From Eubacteriales bacterium (GTDB taxonomy: Bacteria; Bacillota; Clostridia; Lachnospirales; Lachnospiraceae), in assembly GCA_030524745.1 (NCBI GenBank), contig JAUNGC010000026.1, positions 17,841-56,649 of the forward strand: a DNA stretch of 38,809 nucleotides, read 5' to 3'. A program made the translations under genes and the position numbers. Positions within the stretch are counted from its first letter, which is position 1; each line of letters starts with the position of its first letter. Below are positions 8,466-16,036 of this stretch, one piece after another. The notes below the pieces were generated by a model that saw only the letters and a program-made list of their open reading frames with translations, was not told the origin of the DNA and did not search any database.

Positions 8466-9272
8466 ATGCCGTCACAAAAAAAATATCGCCTGATCTGGGA
8501 AGACAGCTTCACATCCGGACAATTGGATTTGACAAAATGGAACTACCGCTACGGAAACTGGATTCCCCAAAAGGAGCACATTCCCGCCGCAAAGGGATGG
8601 GGCAACGGAGAACTGCAATACTACACAGACTGGCCCGAAAATATCCGTCTGGAAAACGACCGTCTCATCATTCAGGCGCATCGCCGCAGCACCCATTTAC
8701 CTGACGGAGACGTCTGCTCCTACACTTCTGCCAGAATAGATACGAAAGGACTCTTTTCCTTTTGCTATGGGAAAATAGAATTCCGGGTCCGTTGCAGCGC
8801 CGGACCCGGCGCATGGCCGGCAGTATGGATGATGCCGGAAGATTCCGTGTACGGCGACTGGGCAGCCTCCGGAGAGATTGATTTATTTGAAGCCAGAGGC
8901 CGCCTGCCCAAACAGGTCTGCGGCACCATCCATTACGGCGGCGTAACTCCCAACAAGACCCACCGGGAATTTACAGGCGAACCTGGCGGCGGCAGCGATA
9001 TCAGTTCTTTCCATGTATATGAAGTGATCTGGGAAGAGGGTTATATCGCCTGGTATGTGGACGGATACCGCTATGCCTCGGTTTCCGCCTGGGAATCTTT
9101 TACCCCCGGCATCCCATACCCCGCCCCCTTTGACCAAAATTTTTACCTGATTATCAACCTGGCCATCGGCGGCTACTTTGATCTTCCTGCTGCGGAAAAA
9201 ATAGATATGCTCCGCCTGCCCGTCACCTTTGAGATCGATTATATACGGGTTTACCAGCGGCCCGGCAGATAA
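8466..9272 (+). CDS. Glycoside hydrolase family 16 beta-glucanase, apparently cytoplasmic
   Basis: A 268-residue protein. The start is the ATG giving MPSQKKYRLIWED, with GGAGG eight bases upstream; an upstream in-frame ATG at 8415 has no ribosome site. The GH16 fold is clear. It has an N-terminal WEDSF...LDLTKW strand, W/N-rich WGNGELQYYT, and the catalytic motif GEIDLFEA with E137 as nucleophile, D139 and E142 as acid/base, in the laminarinase/lichenase form. It ends FEIDYIRVYQ, the usual final strand. No signal peptide is visible, so it should act in the cytoplasm on imported beta-1,3 or mixed-linkage glucan fragments. It is divergent from the ABC transporter operon and probably co-regulated with it. 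Confidence 0.92.
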   Translation: MPSQKKYRLIWEDSFTSGQLDLTKWNYRYGNWIPQKEHIPAAKGWGNGELQYYTDWPENIRLENDRLIIQAHRRSTHLPDGDVCSYTSARIDTKGLFSFCYGKIEFRVRCSAGPGAWPAVWMMPEDSVYGDWAASGEIDLFEARGRLPKQVCGTIHYGGVTPNKTHREFTGEPGGGSDISSFHVYEVIWEEGYIAWYVDGYRYASVSAWESFTPGIPYPAPFDQNFYLIINLAIGGYFDLPAAEKIDMLRLPVTFEIDYIRVYQRPGR

Positions 9273-9525
9273 CCGGGAAATCACATCCGTCCGTGGGCAG
9301 GCCGCGCGCCGCAAGCGCCGTATCCTGCGGGGCGCATCCATCATTCTCCGGACCGTTAAAAACGCGTCGGCACTTGGGCTGCGTCCTGTGCAGCCTTATG
9401 TGCCGCTACGCGTTTTTCGAGCGAAAGCGTGTCCGGAAAGGATGGATGCGCCCTGCGGGATATGGCGCTTGCGGCGCGCGGACTGCCCACGAACGGACGC
9501 GTTTTCCCGGCCTTCTGCCGGGCCG
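9258..9525. repeat. 268-bp imperfect palindrome (large inverted-repeat element)
   Basis: The two halves are inverted copies. Both arms begin CGGCCCGGCAGA, continue through CGTGGGCAG and CCGCGCGCCGCAAGCGCC, and reach GGGCGCATCCATC and TCCGGAC. By eye the outer 95 bases match at about 85 percent. An inner stem AAAAACGCG...CGCGTTTTT with GGCTGC/GCAGCC closes the centre. It sits exactly between the convergent GH16 and symporter genes, and its left edge covers the last GH16 codons. No protein is encoded. A 41-base relative lies at 18183-18223. It could be a MITE-like mobile repeat, a REP-type element, or a very strong bidirectional terminator. Confidence 0.85.
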
Positions 9526-9538
9526 CGTCCTGCCTGCG

Positions 9539-11065
9539 TCACCGCTCTTCCCAATACTCGCACTTCGTCCCGATCACCTCTGAGGTAAAAGGCGTTCCGT
9601 CCGCCTTTTTATAATGCCGGGTCGCCTTAAGAATATACTTCATGCCGATATAAAGCAGCGGAATATTGGCGAACACGATCAGAATATTGCCCAGATCTGA
9701 AATCGCCCACAGATTGCTCAAATCAATGCCCGCAACGGAACAGAAAATGCCGAACGTGGTAATGCAGATGCCCAGTATCCGAATGGCATTGATAAAGTTC
9801 TGCTTCCTGGTAATCCGGTTTGCCGCAATCTCCGAAAAACTAATCATTCCCACCAGACAGGTGAAAGCAAACAGACAGAAGCACACGGTAATGGACAGCG
9901 CGATCGCGCCGTTCAACGCCGTTCCGGGCGTCAGTTCCTCTGCCGACGCCAGAAACTTCGGCAGCTTATCCAGCGCCATGAAAGCTTCCCCGCCGTCTCC
10001 GTCCCAGAGATGCGCCATGACAACGACAAATCCGGTCAGGGAACAGATGACCATCGTATCCAGAAATACGCCGATGGACTGCACGATTCCCTGTTCGCAG
10101 GGATGCTCGCTGTTGGCGGCCCCGGCCGCCATGGTAATCGTTCCCTGCCCCGCTTCATTGGACATCAGTCCGCGCTTTACGCCCTGCGCCAGCACGGTTC
10201 CAAACGCGCCGCCAAACACCGCCTCCGGCGTAAATGCGCCGCCGAATACCGCCTGAAAGAAATAAGGAATCCGGTTCAGGTTTAAGCAAATCAGCACCAA
10301 TACGGTAATCACGTAAAGAACCGCCATCACCGGAACCATTTTGTCCGTCACCTTCGTTACTTTTTTAATGCCGCCGAATGCAATGTACGCGGTGACTGCA
10401 ATGAGAATCGCCGCCACAATATAATAAAAGACCGCGTCGCTGGCAAGGGATCTGCCCGTCACGATTTCCGCCATCTGTCCGACGGAAGAAACGACGTTAA
10501 AACCCTGAGCCGGAAGACAGCACATCGCATAAACGATGAACATAACGGATAAAAAGACGCCGGCCGCCGCTTTATTTTTCAGCAGCTTCTTCCCGTAAAA
10601 AGGAAGGCCGCCGACCAGTTCGTCGCCCTTTTTCTCCTTGAAAATCTGCGCCAGCACCGCTTCCGCGTAGGCCGTCGCCATGCCGAAAAAGGCGGAAATC
10701 CACATCCAGAACAACGCGCCCGGACCGCCCACGGTGATCGCGCCGGTCACGCCCAGAATGTTGCCGGGTCCCACACGCATGGCCGAACTTAAGAAAAAGG
10801 CTGTCAGCGGCGAAAGTCCCGCTTCCTTTCCTTTCTTCCGCGCCAGAATTTTCAGGCCTTTCTTAAAATGCGTGACCTGAATGAACCCGGTTTTCACCGT
10901 GAAAAAAATACCCGATCCCACCAGCAGGATGATCGCCAGTGAAAAATTTCCCAATATCGGAATACTGCTGTACCACGACAAATTTGTGGGAAAATCCCAG
11001 AAAAAATCGGATACCGGAACGACAAAGTCAAAAACACGATTGATTGCTTCAAAGAAACGTTCCAT
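9539..11065 (-). CDS. AGCS family sodium:alanine/glycine symporter
   Basis: A 508-residue membrane transporter with about ten or eleven helices. Family hallmarks are GPGNILGVTGAITVGGPGALF near residue 95-115, the AYAEAVLAQIFKE stretch, and the signature MSNEAGQGTITMAAGAA. It imports alanine, glycine or a related amino acid with sodium. GGAGG lies nine bases before the ATG. The gene is alone, convergent with GH16 across the palindrome and divergent from an AraC-type gene at 11250, the likely regulator. The C-terminal ADGTPFTSEVIGTKCEYW is cytoplasmic. No glycine riboswitch was seen in the 184-base upstream gap. Confidence 0.94.
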   Translation of the reverse strand: MERFFEAINRVFDFVVPVSDFFWDFPTNLSWYSSIPILGNFSLAIILLVGSGIFFTVKTGFIQVTHFKKGLKILARKKGKEAGLSPLTAFFLSSAMRVGPGNILGVTGAITVGGPGALFWMWISAFFGMATAYAEAVLAQIFKEKKGDELVGGLPFYGKKLLKNKAAAGVFLSVMFIVYAMCCLPAQGFNVVSSVGQMAEIVTGRSLASDAVFYYIVAAILIAVTAYIAFGGIKKVTKVTDKMVPVMAVLYVITVLVLICLNLNRIPYFFQAVFGGAFTPEAVFGGAFGTVLAQGVKRGLMSNEAGQGTITMAAGAANSEHPCEQGIVQSIGVFLDTMVICSLTGFVVVMAHLWDGDGGEAFMALDKLPKFLASAEELTPGTALNGAIALSITVCFCLFAFTCLVGMISFSEIAANRITRKQNFINAIRILGICITTFGIFCSVAGIDLSNLWAISDLGNILIVFANIPLLYIGMKYILKATRHYKKADGTPFTSEVIGTKCEYWEER

Positions 11066-11249
11066 AAATATGCGCCTCCGTCATAAGATTTTTGCGGTAT
11101 GCCGCTTTCGCCTTCTCCTGCGTCCGGCATCTGCATTCCGCTGTTACTGTTTACTTTACGCTTCTTTTTTCAAGCAAAATACGGAAATAGGGCTTTTTTT
11201 CTTGCAAATAGTGCTGTAAAATGGAGATATCTTTTTCAGGGAGGCGCGC

Positions 11250-12095
11250 ATGGAAGGAATTTATCCGAAGACCGGCTATATCGACAGCAATTTCCGAATA
11301 TTTTATTTACACGAAGTTTCCGACAAAGATTTCACCTATCATTACCATGATTTCCACAAGATCCTTCTGTTTTTAAACGGCAACGTGGGTTACCGCGTGG
11401 AGGGCCGTTCCTATGAACTGCGTCCGCTGGACATCGTCCTTGTCAAAGCGGGAGAAATCCATCGCCCTGTCATCCATGACGCGCAGCCCTATGAACGGAT
11501 CATTTTGTACCTTTCCCCCGGCTTTTTGCTGCCCGACCTTCAGGAAGGCTGTGATTTAAACCTGATCTTTTCCGTGGCTGCCGAAACCGGTTCCAATCTG
11601 GTTTCCGTTCATCCCGTCCTGCGGCCCGCCCTTGACCGATATATCTGCCAGCTGAAAGAGGCGCTCGTTCCTCATGCGTATGCGGCCCAGCTTTTTCAGA
11701 AAACCGTCACGCTATCTTTTCTCATCTGGCTCAACCGCACGTTAAAAGACGGCTCCCTCTCCTACCGGAACGCCGCGGCCTCCAACCGGCTGATCCTGCA
11801 AATTCTGGAAGATATCAATCAAAATATTACCGCCGACCTTTCCGTCGACGGTCTGGCTCAGAAATACCATCTGAGCCGCTCTTACCTGATGCACCTGTTC
11901 AAGGCCCAGACCGGCTTTACCATCTTAAACTATATCACGGAAAAGCGTCTGTTTCTTGCAAAACAGTACCTCAAAAGCGGCATGGGCGTCACCCAGACCT
12001 GTTTTTTGTGCGGCTTTGCGGATTACTCCGGTTTCTACAAGGCTTTCCGGAGCAGATTCGGCGTCCCGCCCAAGGATGCGGCCAGACTTTTATAA
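11250..12095 (+). CDS. AraC family transcriptional regulator with cupin-like N domain
   Basis: A 281-residue regulator. The ATG has GGGAGG five bases upstream. The N-terminal half is cupin-like, with HYHDFHKILLFLNG, a Y-R-V-E-G strand, and RPLDIVLVKAGEIHRP, where a ligand would bind. The C-terminal 100 residues are the AraC DNA-binding domain: LAQKYHLSRSYLMHLFKAQ is the first helix-turn-helix and GFADYSGFYKAFRSRFGVPP the second. It is divergent from the AGCS symporter, with 184 bases between the starts, and probably controls it. Ligand unknown. A strong bidirectional terminator follows. Confidence 0.93.
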   Translation: MEGIYPKTGYIDSNFRIFYLHEVSDKDFTYHYHDFHKILLFLNGNVGYRVEGRSYELRPLDIVLVKAGEIHRPVIHDAQPYERIILYLSPGFLLPDLQEGCDLNLIFSVAAETGSNLVSVHPVLRPALDRYICQLKEALVPHAYAAQLFQKTVTLSFLIWLNRTLKDGSLSYRNAAASNRLILQILEDINQNITADLSVDGLAQKYHLSRSYLMHLFKAQTGFTILNYITEKRLFLAKQYLKSGMGVTQTCFLCGFADYSGFYKAFRSRFGVPPKDAARLL

Positions 12096-12109
12096 ATTTT
12101 ATAAAATGT

Positions 12110-12140
12110 GCGGAGCACACTTTCCGCAAATGTGCTCCGC
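12110..12140. terminator. Bidirectional rho-independent terminator
   Basis: GCGGAGCACA (12110-12119) pairs perfectly with TGTGCTCCGC (12131-12140) around an 11-base loop. It lies between the convergent AraC gene and the anti-sigma gene. The minus-sense flank ACATTTTATAAAATTT is U-rich; the plus-sense flank CTGTTTGATT is less so. Confidence 0.85.
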
Positions 12141-12161
12141 CTGTTTGATTGCCGTATTCTT

Positions 12162-13112
12162 TTATTTTTGAATTTCAAATTCCTGAAATCCCATATATCC
12201 CGGCGCAATTTCATATTTCGGGAACACGATCACCGGATTCCCATCGGCGTTTAAATAGAAATCAGTATCTTCCGTCACCGTTTCAAATCCCGGAATGCCC
12301 ATTTCCTTATCCTCTTCCCCGTTTGGACCGTATCCGAAGAATATGTTGTTTTCGTCCGCTGCAATTCGTTCTTTGATCTGCGCTACGATGCTCTCGTTGC
12401 AGATCTTCATATAATCTTCGCCCAAAACATCCTGCAGCGTCAGATGTTGTCCCGTGGAAAGATCCAGATTGTAATAATAGCGGTCTTCCTGCGCCGATAC
12501 CCAGGATTTGGCGGTCACAAGTTCCAGGGAAAGGATGTTTCCGCTTTGATATTTCACATCGTAGTCCACCGAAATATCCATCGTGCGGCCGCCCCATTCT
12601 TCTTCCGTGCCTCCTGTGGCAAAAAAAGCTTCCTTGTATTCCTCAAATTCCGTTTTGGCCTGCGCCATATAATCGTCCACAATCTTCTGAATTTCCGTAT
12701 TGATGTCCCCGGTAAATTCCTGGGTTCCGGCTGCGCTGCCGGACTCTTCTTCCGTTTCCGGCTCCTGCACGATTTCGGGCACTTCCATATCGATTTCATA
12801 ATCTCCGTCCGTTCCGTGATACGAACGTACCGTCAAAACTTCCGCCAGCGCCCCCAACACAGGGACCCCGCTCATTTCTTTTGCAAAAACTTCGCTTGTA
12901 TTTACGCCGACTGTAAAGCAGATTAAAAGTCCTGCCGCGGCGGCAGCCGCATAACGAAATATTTTCACCGCGCCCGTCCGTTTTTTTCTTTTCTCATAAT
13001 TCATCCGGATTTCCTCCTTATTTTTTGAAGCGATGGCCCTGTTTACAACCTCTGTCAACTCATCCGGAATCTCTGTGGAATCATAAATCTTCTTGCCGTC
13101 TTCCAGTTTCAT
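12162..13112 (-). CDS. RsiV-like anti-sigma factor, DUF3298-type
   Basis: A 316-residue single-pass membrane protein. A cytoplasmic N terminus (about 1-50) would hold the sigma factor. One membrane helix follows (about 53-70, AAAAAAGLLICFTVGV), then an extracellular part with an acidic linker and a C-terminal DUF3298-like domain (LDLSTGQHLTLQDVLGEDY, NADGNPVIVFPKYEIAPGYMG). RsiV in Bacillus subtilis and its Clostridioides relative bind lysozyme through this domain and are then cleaved to release SigV. The gene overlaps the sigma gene by ATGA, so they are translationally coupled. A lysozyme-type signal is therefore likely but not shown by the sequence. Confidence 0.88.
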   Translation of the reverse strand: MKLEDGKKIYDSTEIPDELTEVVNRAIASKNKEEIRMNYEKRKKRTGAVKIFRYAAAAAAGLLICFTVGVNTSEVFAKEMSGVPVLGALAEVLTVRSYHGTDGDYEIDMEVPEIVQEPETEEESGSAAGTQEFTGDINTEIQKIVDDYMAQAKTEFEEYKEAFFATGGTEEEWGGRTMDISVDYDVKYQSGNILSLELVTAKSWVSAQEDRYYYNLDLSTGQHLTLQDVLGEDYMKICNESIVAQIKERIAADENNIFFGYGPNGEEDKEMGIPGFETVTEDTDFYLNADGNPVIVFPKYEIAPGYMGFQEFEIQK

Positions 13113-13600
13113 ACCGCTGCCTCCTTTAAGCTTTTCTCCAACTTTCCCAATGCGCTGTAAAGTCTTGATTTTACCGTGTTTAAATTGGTATCCGTCACTT
13201 CCGCAATCTGCTTCAGCGTCAGTTCCTCGTAAAAATGAAGCACGATCACGGTTTTCATCGGTTCCTGCAGTTTCTGTACCGCTTCATAAACCTCCCGCTC
13301 CCGTTCATAGGCCGGTTCTTCATAGATCTGTTCCGGAAGTTCCCCGTCCGCGCTGACCTTTTCCCGCCTGTTCTTCCGGAGATACTGCAGGGATTCATTC
13401 ACCACAATGCGGTAAAACCATGTTTTCAGGGCATTCGGATTTTTCAGGCCATAGCAGCCTTCCAGCCCCTTGCACACCGCATTCTGCACCACGTCCAGCG
13501 CGCTGTCCCGGTCGCCCACATAGCTGTATGCAAGGCGGTAAAATTTTTCCTGGTTCTCCACGATATAAGAGACAGTCCGATCATAAATATCCTGTTTCAT
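13109..13600 (-). CDS. ECF RNA polymerase sigma factor (SigV-like)
   Basis: A 163-residue extracytoplasmic-function sigma factor. The start is the ATG giving MKQDIYDRTVSY, with AAGGAG upstream; the longer frame from 13648 reads through the presumed promoter. Region 2 covers about residues 15-80 (FYRLAYSYVGDRDSALDVVQNAV, ALKTWFYRIVVNESLQYLRKNRR). Region 4 covers about 105-155 (VIVLHFYEELTLKQIAEVTDTNLNTVKSRL). Its stop overlaps the start of the RsiV-like gene (ATGA), so the downstream product should be its anti-sigma factor. A candidate autoregulated ECF promoter lies at 13630-13658. Confidence 0.94.
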   Translation of the reverse strand: MKQDIYDRTVSYIVENQEKFYRLAYSYVGDRDSALDVVQNAVCKGLEGCYGLKNPNALKTWFYRIVVNESLQYLRKNRREKVSADGELPEQIYEEPAYEREREVYEAVQKLQEPMKTVIVLHFYEELTLKQIAEVTDTNLNTVKSRLYSALGKLEKSLKEAAV

Positions 13601-13629
13601 ACGCCTTTCTCCTTTTTCTCTTTGCTCTA

Positions 13630-13658
13630 TAGATGCAGAAAACGGCAATAAAGTTTTT
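13630..13658 (-). promoter_or_regulatory. Candidate ECF-type autoregulatory promoter
   Basis: On the minus strand AAAAACTT is followed about 15 bases later by CATCTA, just upstream of the sigma gene. This resembles the AAC-type -35 and CGTCTA-type -10 boxes of SigV-class promoters, with CATCTA in place of CGTCTA. Read by eye only. Confidence 0.4.
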
Positions 13659-13702
13659 CCTTTCCGTAAAATAATTTTCGCTCATTTGCCGCAAAGCAAA
13701 GA

Positions 13703-13724
13703 GCGGCTGTCCTGCGCCAGCCGC
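13703..13724 (-). terminator. Hairpin after the second anti-sigma gene
   Basis: GCGGCTG and CAGCCGC pair around TCCTGCGC, 19 bases after the stop of the 13743-14651 gene. In the minus sense it is followed by TCTTTGCTTTG, a weak U-tract. A weak terminator that may let some transcription reach the next sigma cassette. Confidence 0.55.
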
Positions 13725-13742
13725 CCTGTTTGATCGCCGTCT

Positions 13743-14651
13743 TTATTCCGAAACCGTAAATTCCGCATACATCGGATATGTCTTTTGTTCCTCCGCTTCT
13801 TTTTCCTCTTCCTTCTCATAATATTTCACCAGCCTGTACTGCCCCGGCGCAAGAGTGCCGTATATCGTCCCAAAATTCACCGTCTGATGAAAGCTGCTGC
13901 CGTCCCCCACCGTATACAGTTCTTCATTCCAGCTAATTTCCGCCTTCGGCTGCACGGTCTGCCATGTTCCTTCCGCATACTGTTCCAGTTCATACGCTCC
14001 CCCGAAGGAGATGGTGCCGGACGCTTTGTATTCCAGAACGAAAGTCACGCTTTGGGCGCTGCTTTCCGTTACGGTTATCACCACATTTTCCGACATCTGC
14101 TCCTGTACGGCGGTGCTCTCTCCTGCTCCCGATAAAGCGTCCCTGTCAGCGCTCCTGCCGGCCTGCTCTGCGCCCTGCTGTTTCCCGGTTGCTTTCGCCT
14201 GTTCTTCCGGTTGCTCTGTAAAAGATTCCATCAGCGCTTCCGGTTCTGCGGCGGCGTCTTCTGCCTCCGCATCTCTGGCCGCTGCGCCTTCCGTCATTGC
14301 TTCCTCTGCTGCTTCCATAGCCGCGCCTTCCATCATGGAAACATCCGCCGCACCCTGATCCATTGCAGCTTCCTGATTCTCTGCAGGCGCCTGGGTAGAA
14401 CTTGCGCCGAAAGGGCCAAACAGCATGCCGCTTCTTGTCAGGAATCCGAAAACGCCGACGCACACCGCCATCACCGCACAGGCAGCCAGCGCTCCCTGCC
14501 AGCGGTAAAGCGCCGCTTTTTTCCGCTTTTTCTTCCTTTTTTCTGTTTTCCCTGCCGCTTCTGTCTGTACCGTTCCAGCACCGGCGGCCTCTTCCACCAG
14601 CCTGTCGTCGATCTGCCCGATCGCATCCAAAAGCTTTTCACTTTTTTTCAC
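13743..14651 (-). CDS. Putative anti-sigma factor with extracellular Ig-like (Big_14-type) domain
   Basis: A 302-residue protein starting at a GTG that overlaps the stop of the ECF sigma gene (GTGA). The N terminus MKKSEKLLDAIGQIDDRLVEEA is the short cytoplasmic segment common in Firmicute anti-sigma proteins. A basic patch (KRKKKRKKA) precedes one membrane helix (about 50-70). Then come about 110 residues rich in Ala, Glu and Gln, probably a wall-spanning tether. The C-terminal 110 residues form a beta-rich domain (VTFVLEYKASGTISFGGAYEL, GTLAPGQYRLVKYYE) that I take for a Big_14-like immunoglobulin fold. Signal unknown. Anti-sigma role is inferred mainly from position and topology. Confidence 0.75.
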   Translation of the reverse strand: MKKSEKLLDAIGQIDDRLVEEAAGAGTVQTEAAGKTEKRKKKRKKAALYRWQGALAACAVMAVCVGVFGFLTRSGMLFGPFGASSTQAPAENQEAAMDQGAADVSMMEGAAMEAAEEAMTEGAAARDAEAEDAAAEPEALMESFTEQPEEQAKATGKQQGAEQAGRSADRDALSGAGESTAVQEQMSENVVITVTESSAQSVTFVLEYKASGTISFGGAYELEQYAEGTWQTVQPKAEISWNEELYTVGDGSSFHQTVNFGTIYGTLAPGQYRLVKYYEKEEEKEAEEQKTYPMYAEFTVSE

Positions 14652-15208
14652 AGCACGACCCCTTCTTTCTCCAGATGATCTTTCAACCGGTTTCTTGTCC
14701 GAAACAGCTGGGACTTTACCTTGCTTTCGCTGACGCCGAAGCGTTCTGCAATTTCCTTAATGGAATCCACATAAAAATACCGGCGTATGAAAATGTTCCG
14801 GCTCTCTTCCTCAATTCCATACAAAAAGCGGTCGATTGCAGCCGCCGTTTCCTTTCCCTCAATTTCTTCTTCCACGCTCTTTGCAGAAGGGAGACATTCT
14901 TCCAGTTCCAGAAGCAGCAAATCGACTTCGCCGCTTCCTCTCTTTCTGGCATGGCTCATCCGATACCGGCTGATCGAAAGATTTCTCGCTATTTTTCCCA
15001 GAAAAGCCGACAGAAAATCCGGCCGCTTCGGCGGCATGGAATCCCACGCCCGAAGCCACGTATCATTCACACACTCCTCCGAATCCTCCATGCTCTTCAG
15101 AATATGTAATGCAATGCTTCTGCAATAATTGCCGTACTTTTTATCCGTTTCCACAATCGCTGATTCCTGGCGCGCCCAGTAGAGATCGATTATTTTTTCA
15201 TCCTCCAT
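14648..15208 (-). CDS. ECF RNA polymerase sigma factor
   Basis: A 186-residue sigma factor. The start is the ATG giving MEDEKIIDLYWARQ, with GGAGG seven bases upstream; the longer frame adds only MAKGADKGGNP and includes the ribosome site. Region 2 lies at about residues 12-85 (YGNYCRSIALHILKSMEDSEECVNDTWLRAW, FLGKIARNLSISRYR). Region 4 lies at about 130-180 (IFIRRYFYVDSIKEIAERFGVSESKVKSQLFRTR). It belongs to a different ECF subgroup from the SigV-like one downstream. The stop overlaps the GTG start of the next gene, the likely anti-sigma. A TGCAAC-N17-CGTTAT promoter candidate lies upstream. Confidence 0.94.
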   Translation of the reverse strand: MEDEKIIDLYWARQESAIVETDKKYGNYCRSIALHILKSMEDSEECVNDTWLRAWDSMPPKRPDFLSAFLGKIARNLSISRYRMSHARKRGSGEVDLLLLELEECLPSAKSVEEEIEGKETAAAIDRFLYGIEEESRNIFIRRYFYVDSIKEIAERFGVSESKVKSQLFRTRNRLKDHLEKEGVVL

Positions 15209-15243
15209 CGGATTTCCTCCTTTATCCGCTCCCTTCGCCAAAT

Positions 15244-15272
15244 ATAACGCAGCTTTTCAGCCTCCGGTTGCA
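15244..15272 (-). promoter_or_regulatory. Candidate ECF promoter of the upstream sigma cassette
   Basis: On the minus strand TGCAAC (15267-15272), 17 bases and CGTTAT (15244-15249). The AAC core in -35 and CGT in -10 match the general ECF pattern, which would allow self-activation. Read by eye. Confidence 0.4.
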
Positions 15273-15370
15273 ATTTACAGGTATATTTTTTCCCATCGCC
15301 CATACTATTATAACAAACGGGAGCCATCCGGTATTTTTACAGTTCTCCCATCACCCTTTAAGGAGTTTTT

Positions 15371-15889
15371 ATGATTTCTGTTTCTTCCTTTGCGGATTCC
15401 AGTCCCTATCCGCCTTTGCGCGTTGAATGTCCCAACCCCGGTTATGCCGCCGAAATGCTCTCCAATATCGGTGCCTGCAGTTCAGAAATGTCAACGATCA
15501 GTCTTTACATCTATAACAGCACAATCCTCACAGACCGCTGTCAGGAACTTTCTCAAATCTTTCATAAGATCGCCATGGTGGAAATGCGCCATCTGGATAT
15601 CTTTTCCCACCTGGCGCACATGCTGGGCGCAGATCCCCGCCTGTGGACCTGCAGCGGCAAGCGTCCCTGCTATTGGTCTCCCGCCTGCAACCGTTATCCC
15701 ACGCAGACGGAATCGCTTCTGAAAAATGCGCTGCAGGGCGAACAGGACGCCATCCTGAATTACCGCCGTCAGGCCGAACAAATCTGCGACGCCTATGTGG
15801 TGGATATGTTAAACCGCATCATTCTGGATGAACAGATCCATGTACAGATTTTCCGGGAACTGCTGGCCGAACAAATGCAGCGCTGCTGA
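15371..15889 (+). CDS. Ferritin-like diiron protein
   Basis: A 172-residue helical protein with AAGGAG five bases before the ATG. Four helices carry the spaced diiron ligands of the ferritin/rubrerythrin superfamily. These are SEMSTISLYIYN (first Glu), VEMRHLDIF (Glu-x-x-His), GEQDAILNYR (third Glu) and DEQIHVQIF (second Glu-x-x-His). There is no rubredoxin domain; the N-terminal 25 residues are Pro/Cys-containing and may be disordered. The likely role is peroxide or oxygen handling or iron/manganese storage in an anaerobe. It stands alone, divergent from the ECF cassette, and ends at a strong terminator. Confidence 0.85.
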   Translation: MISVSSFADSSPYPPLRVECPNPGYAAEMLSNIGACSSEMSTISLYIYNSTILTDRCQELSQIFHKIAMVEMRHLDIFSHLAHMLGADPRLWTCSGKRPCYWSPACNRYPTQTESLLKNALQGEQDAILNYRRQAEQICDAYVVDMLNRIILDEQIHVQIFRELLAEQMQRC

Positions 15890-15940
15890 TTGTCGAAAGA
15901 CGTCCGGTTCATTTCCATTTCATGAAAGCGGTTGCTTCAG

Positions 15941-15984
15941 AAAAGGACTCTGACAAAATACAGACTTTGCCAGAGTCCTTTTTT
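15941..15984. terminator. Bidirectional rho-independent terminator
   Basis: AAAAGGACTCTG pairs perfectly with CAGAGTCCTTTT across an 18-base loop and is followed by TTTTTT in the plus sense. The A-run on the other side gives a U-tract for the convergent minus-strand operon ending at 16037. Confidence 0.92.
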
Positions 15985-16036
15985 CTTCTTCCGCCCAAAT
16001 CCTTCCAAATTCCGTCATCACCGCTCCCAAATCTTT

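Noticed and set aside
11066-11249. Glycine riboswitch upstream of the AGCS symporter
   Set aside because: No glycine-aptamer-like conserved segments were seen in the 184 bases between the divergent starts.
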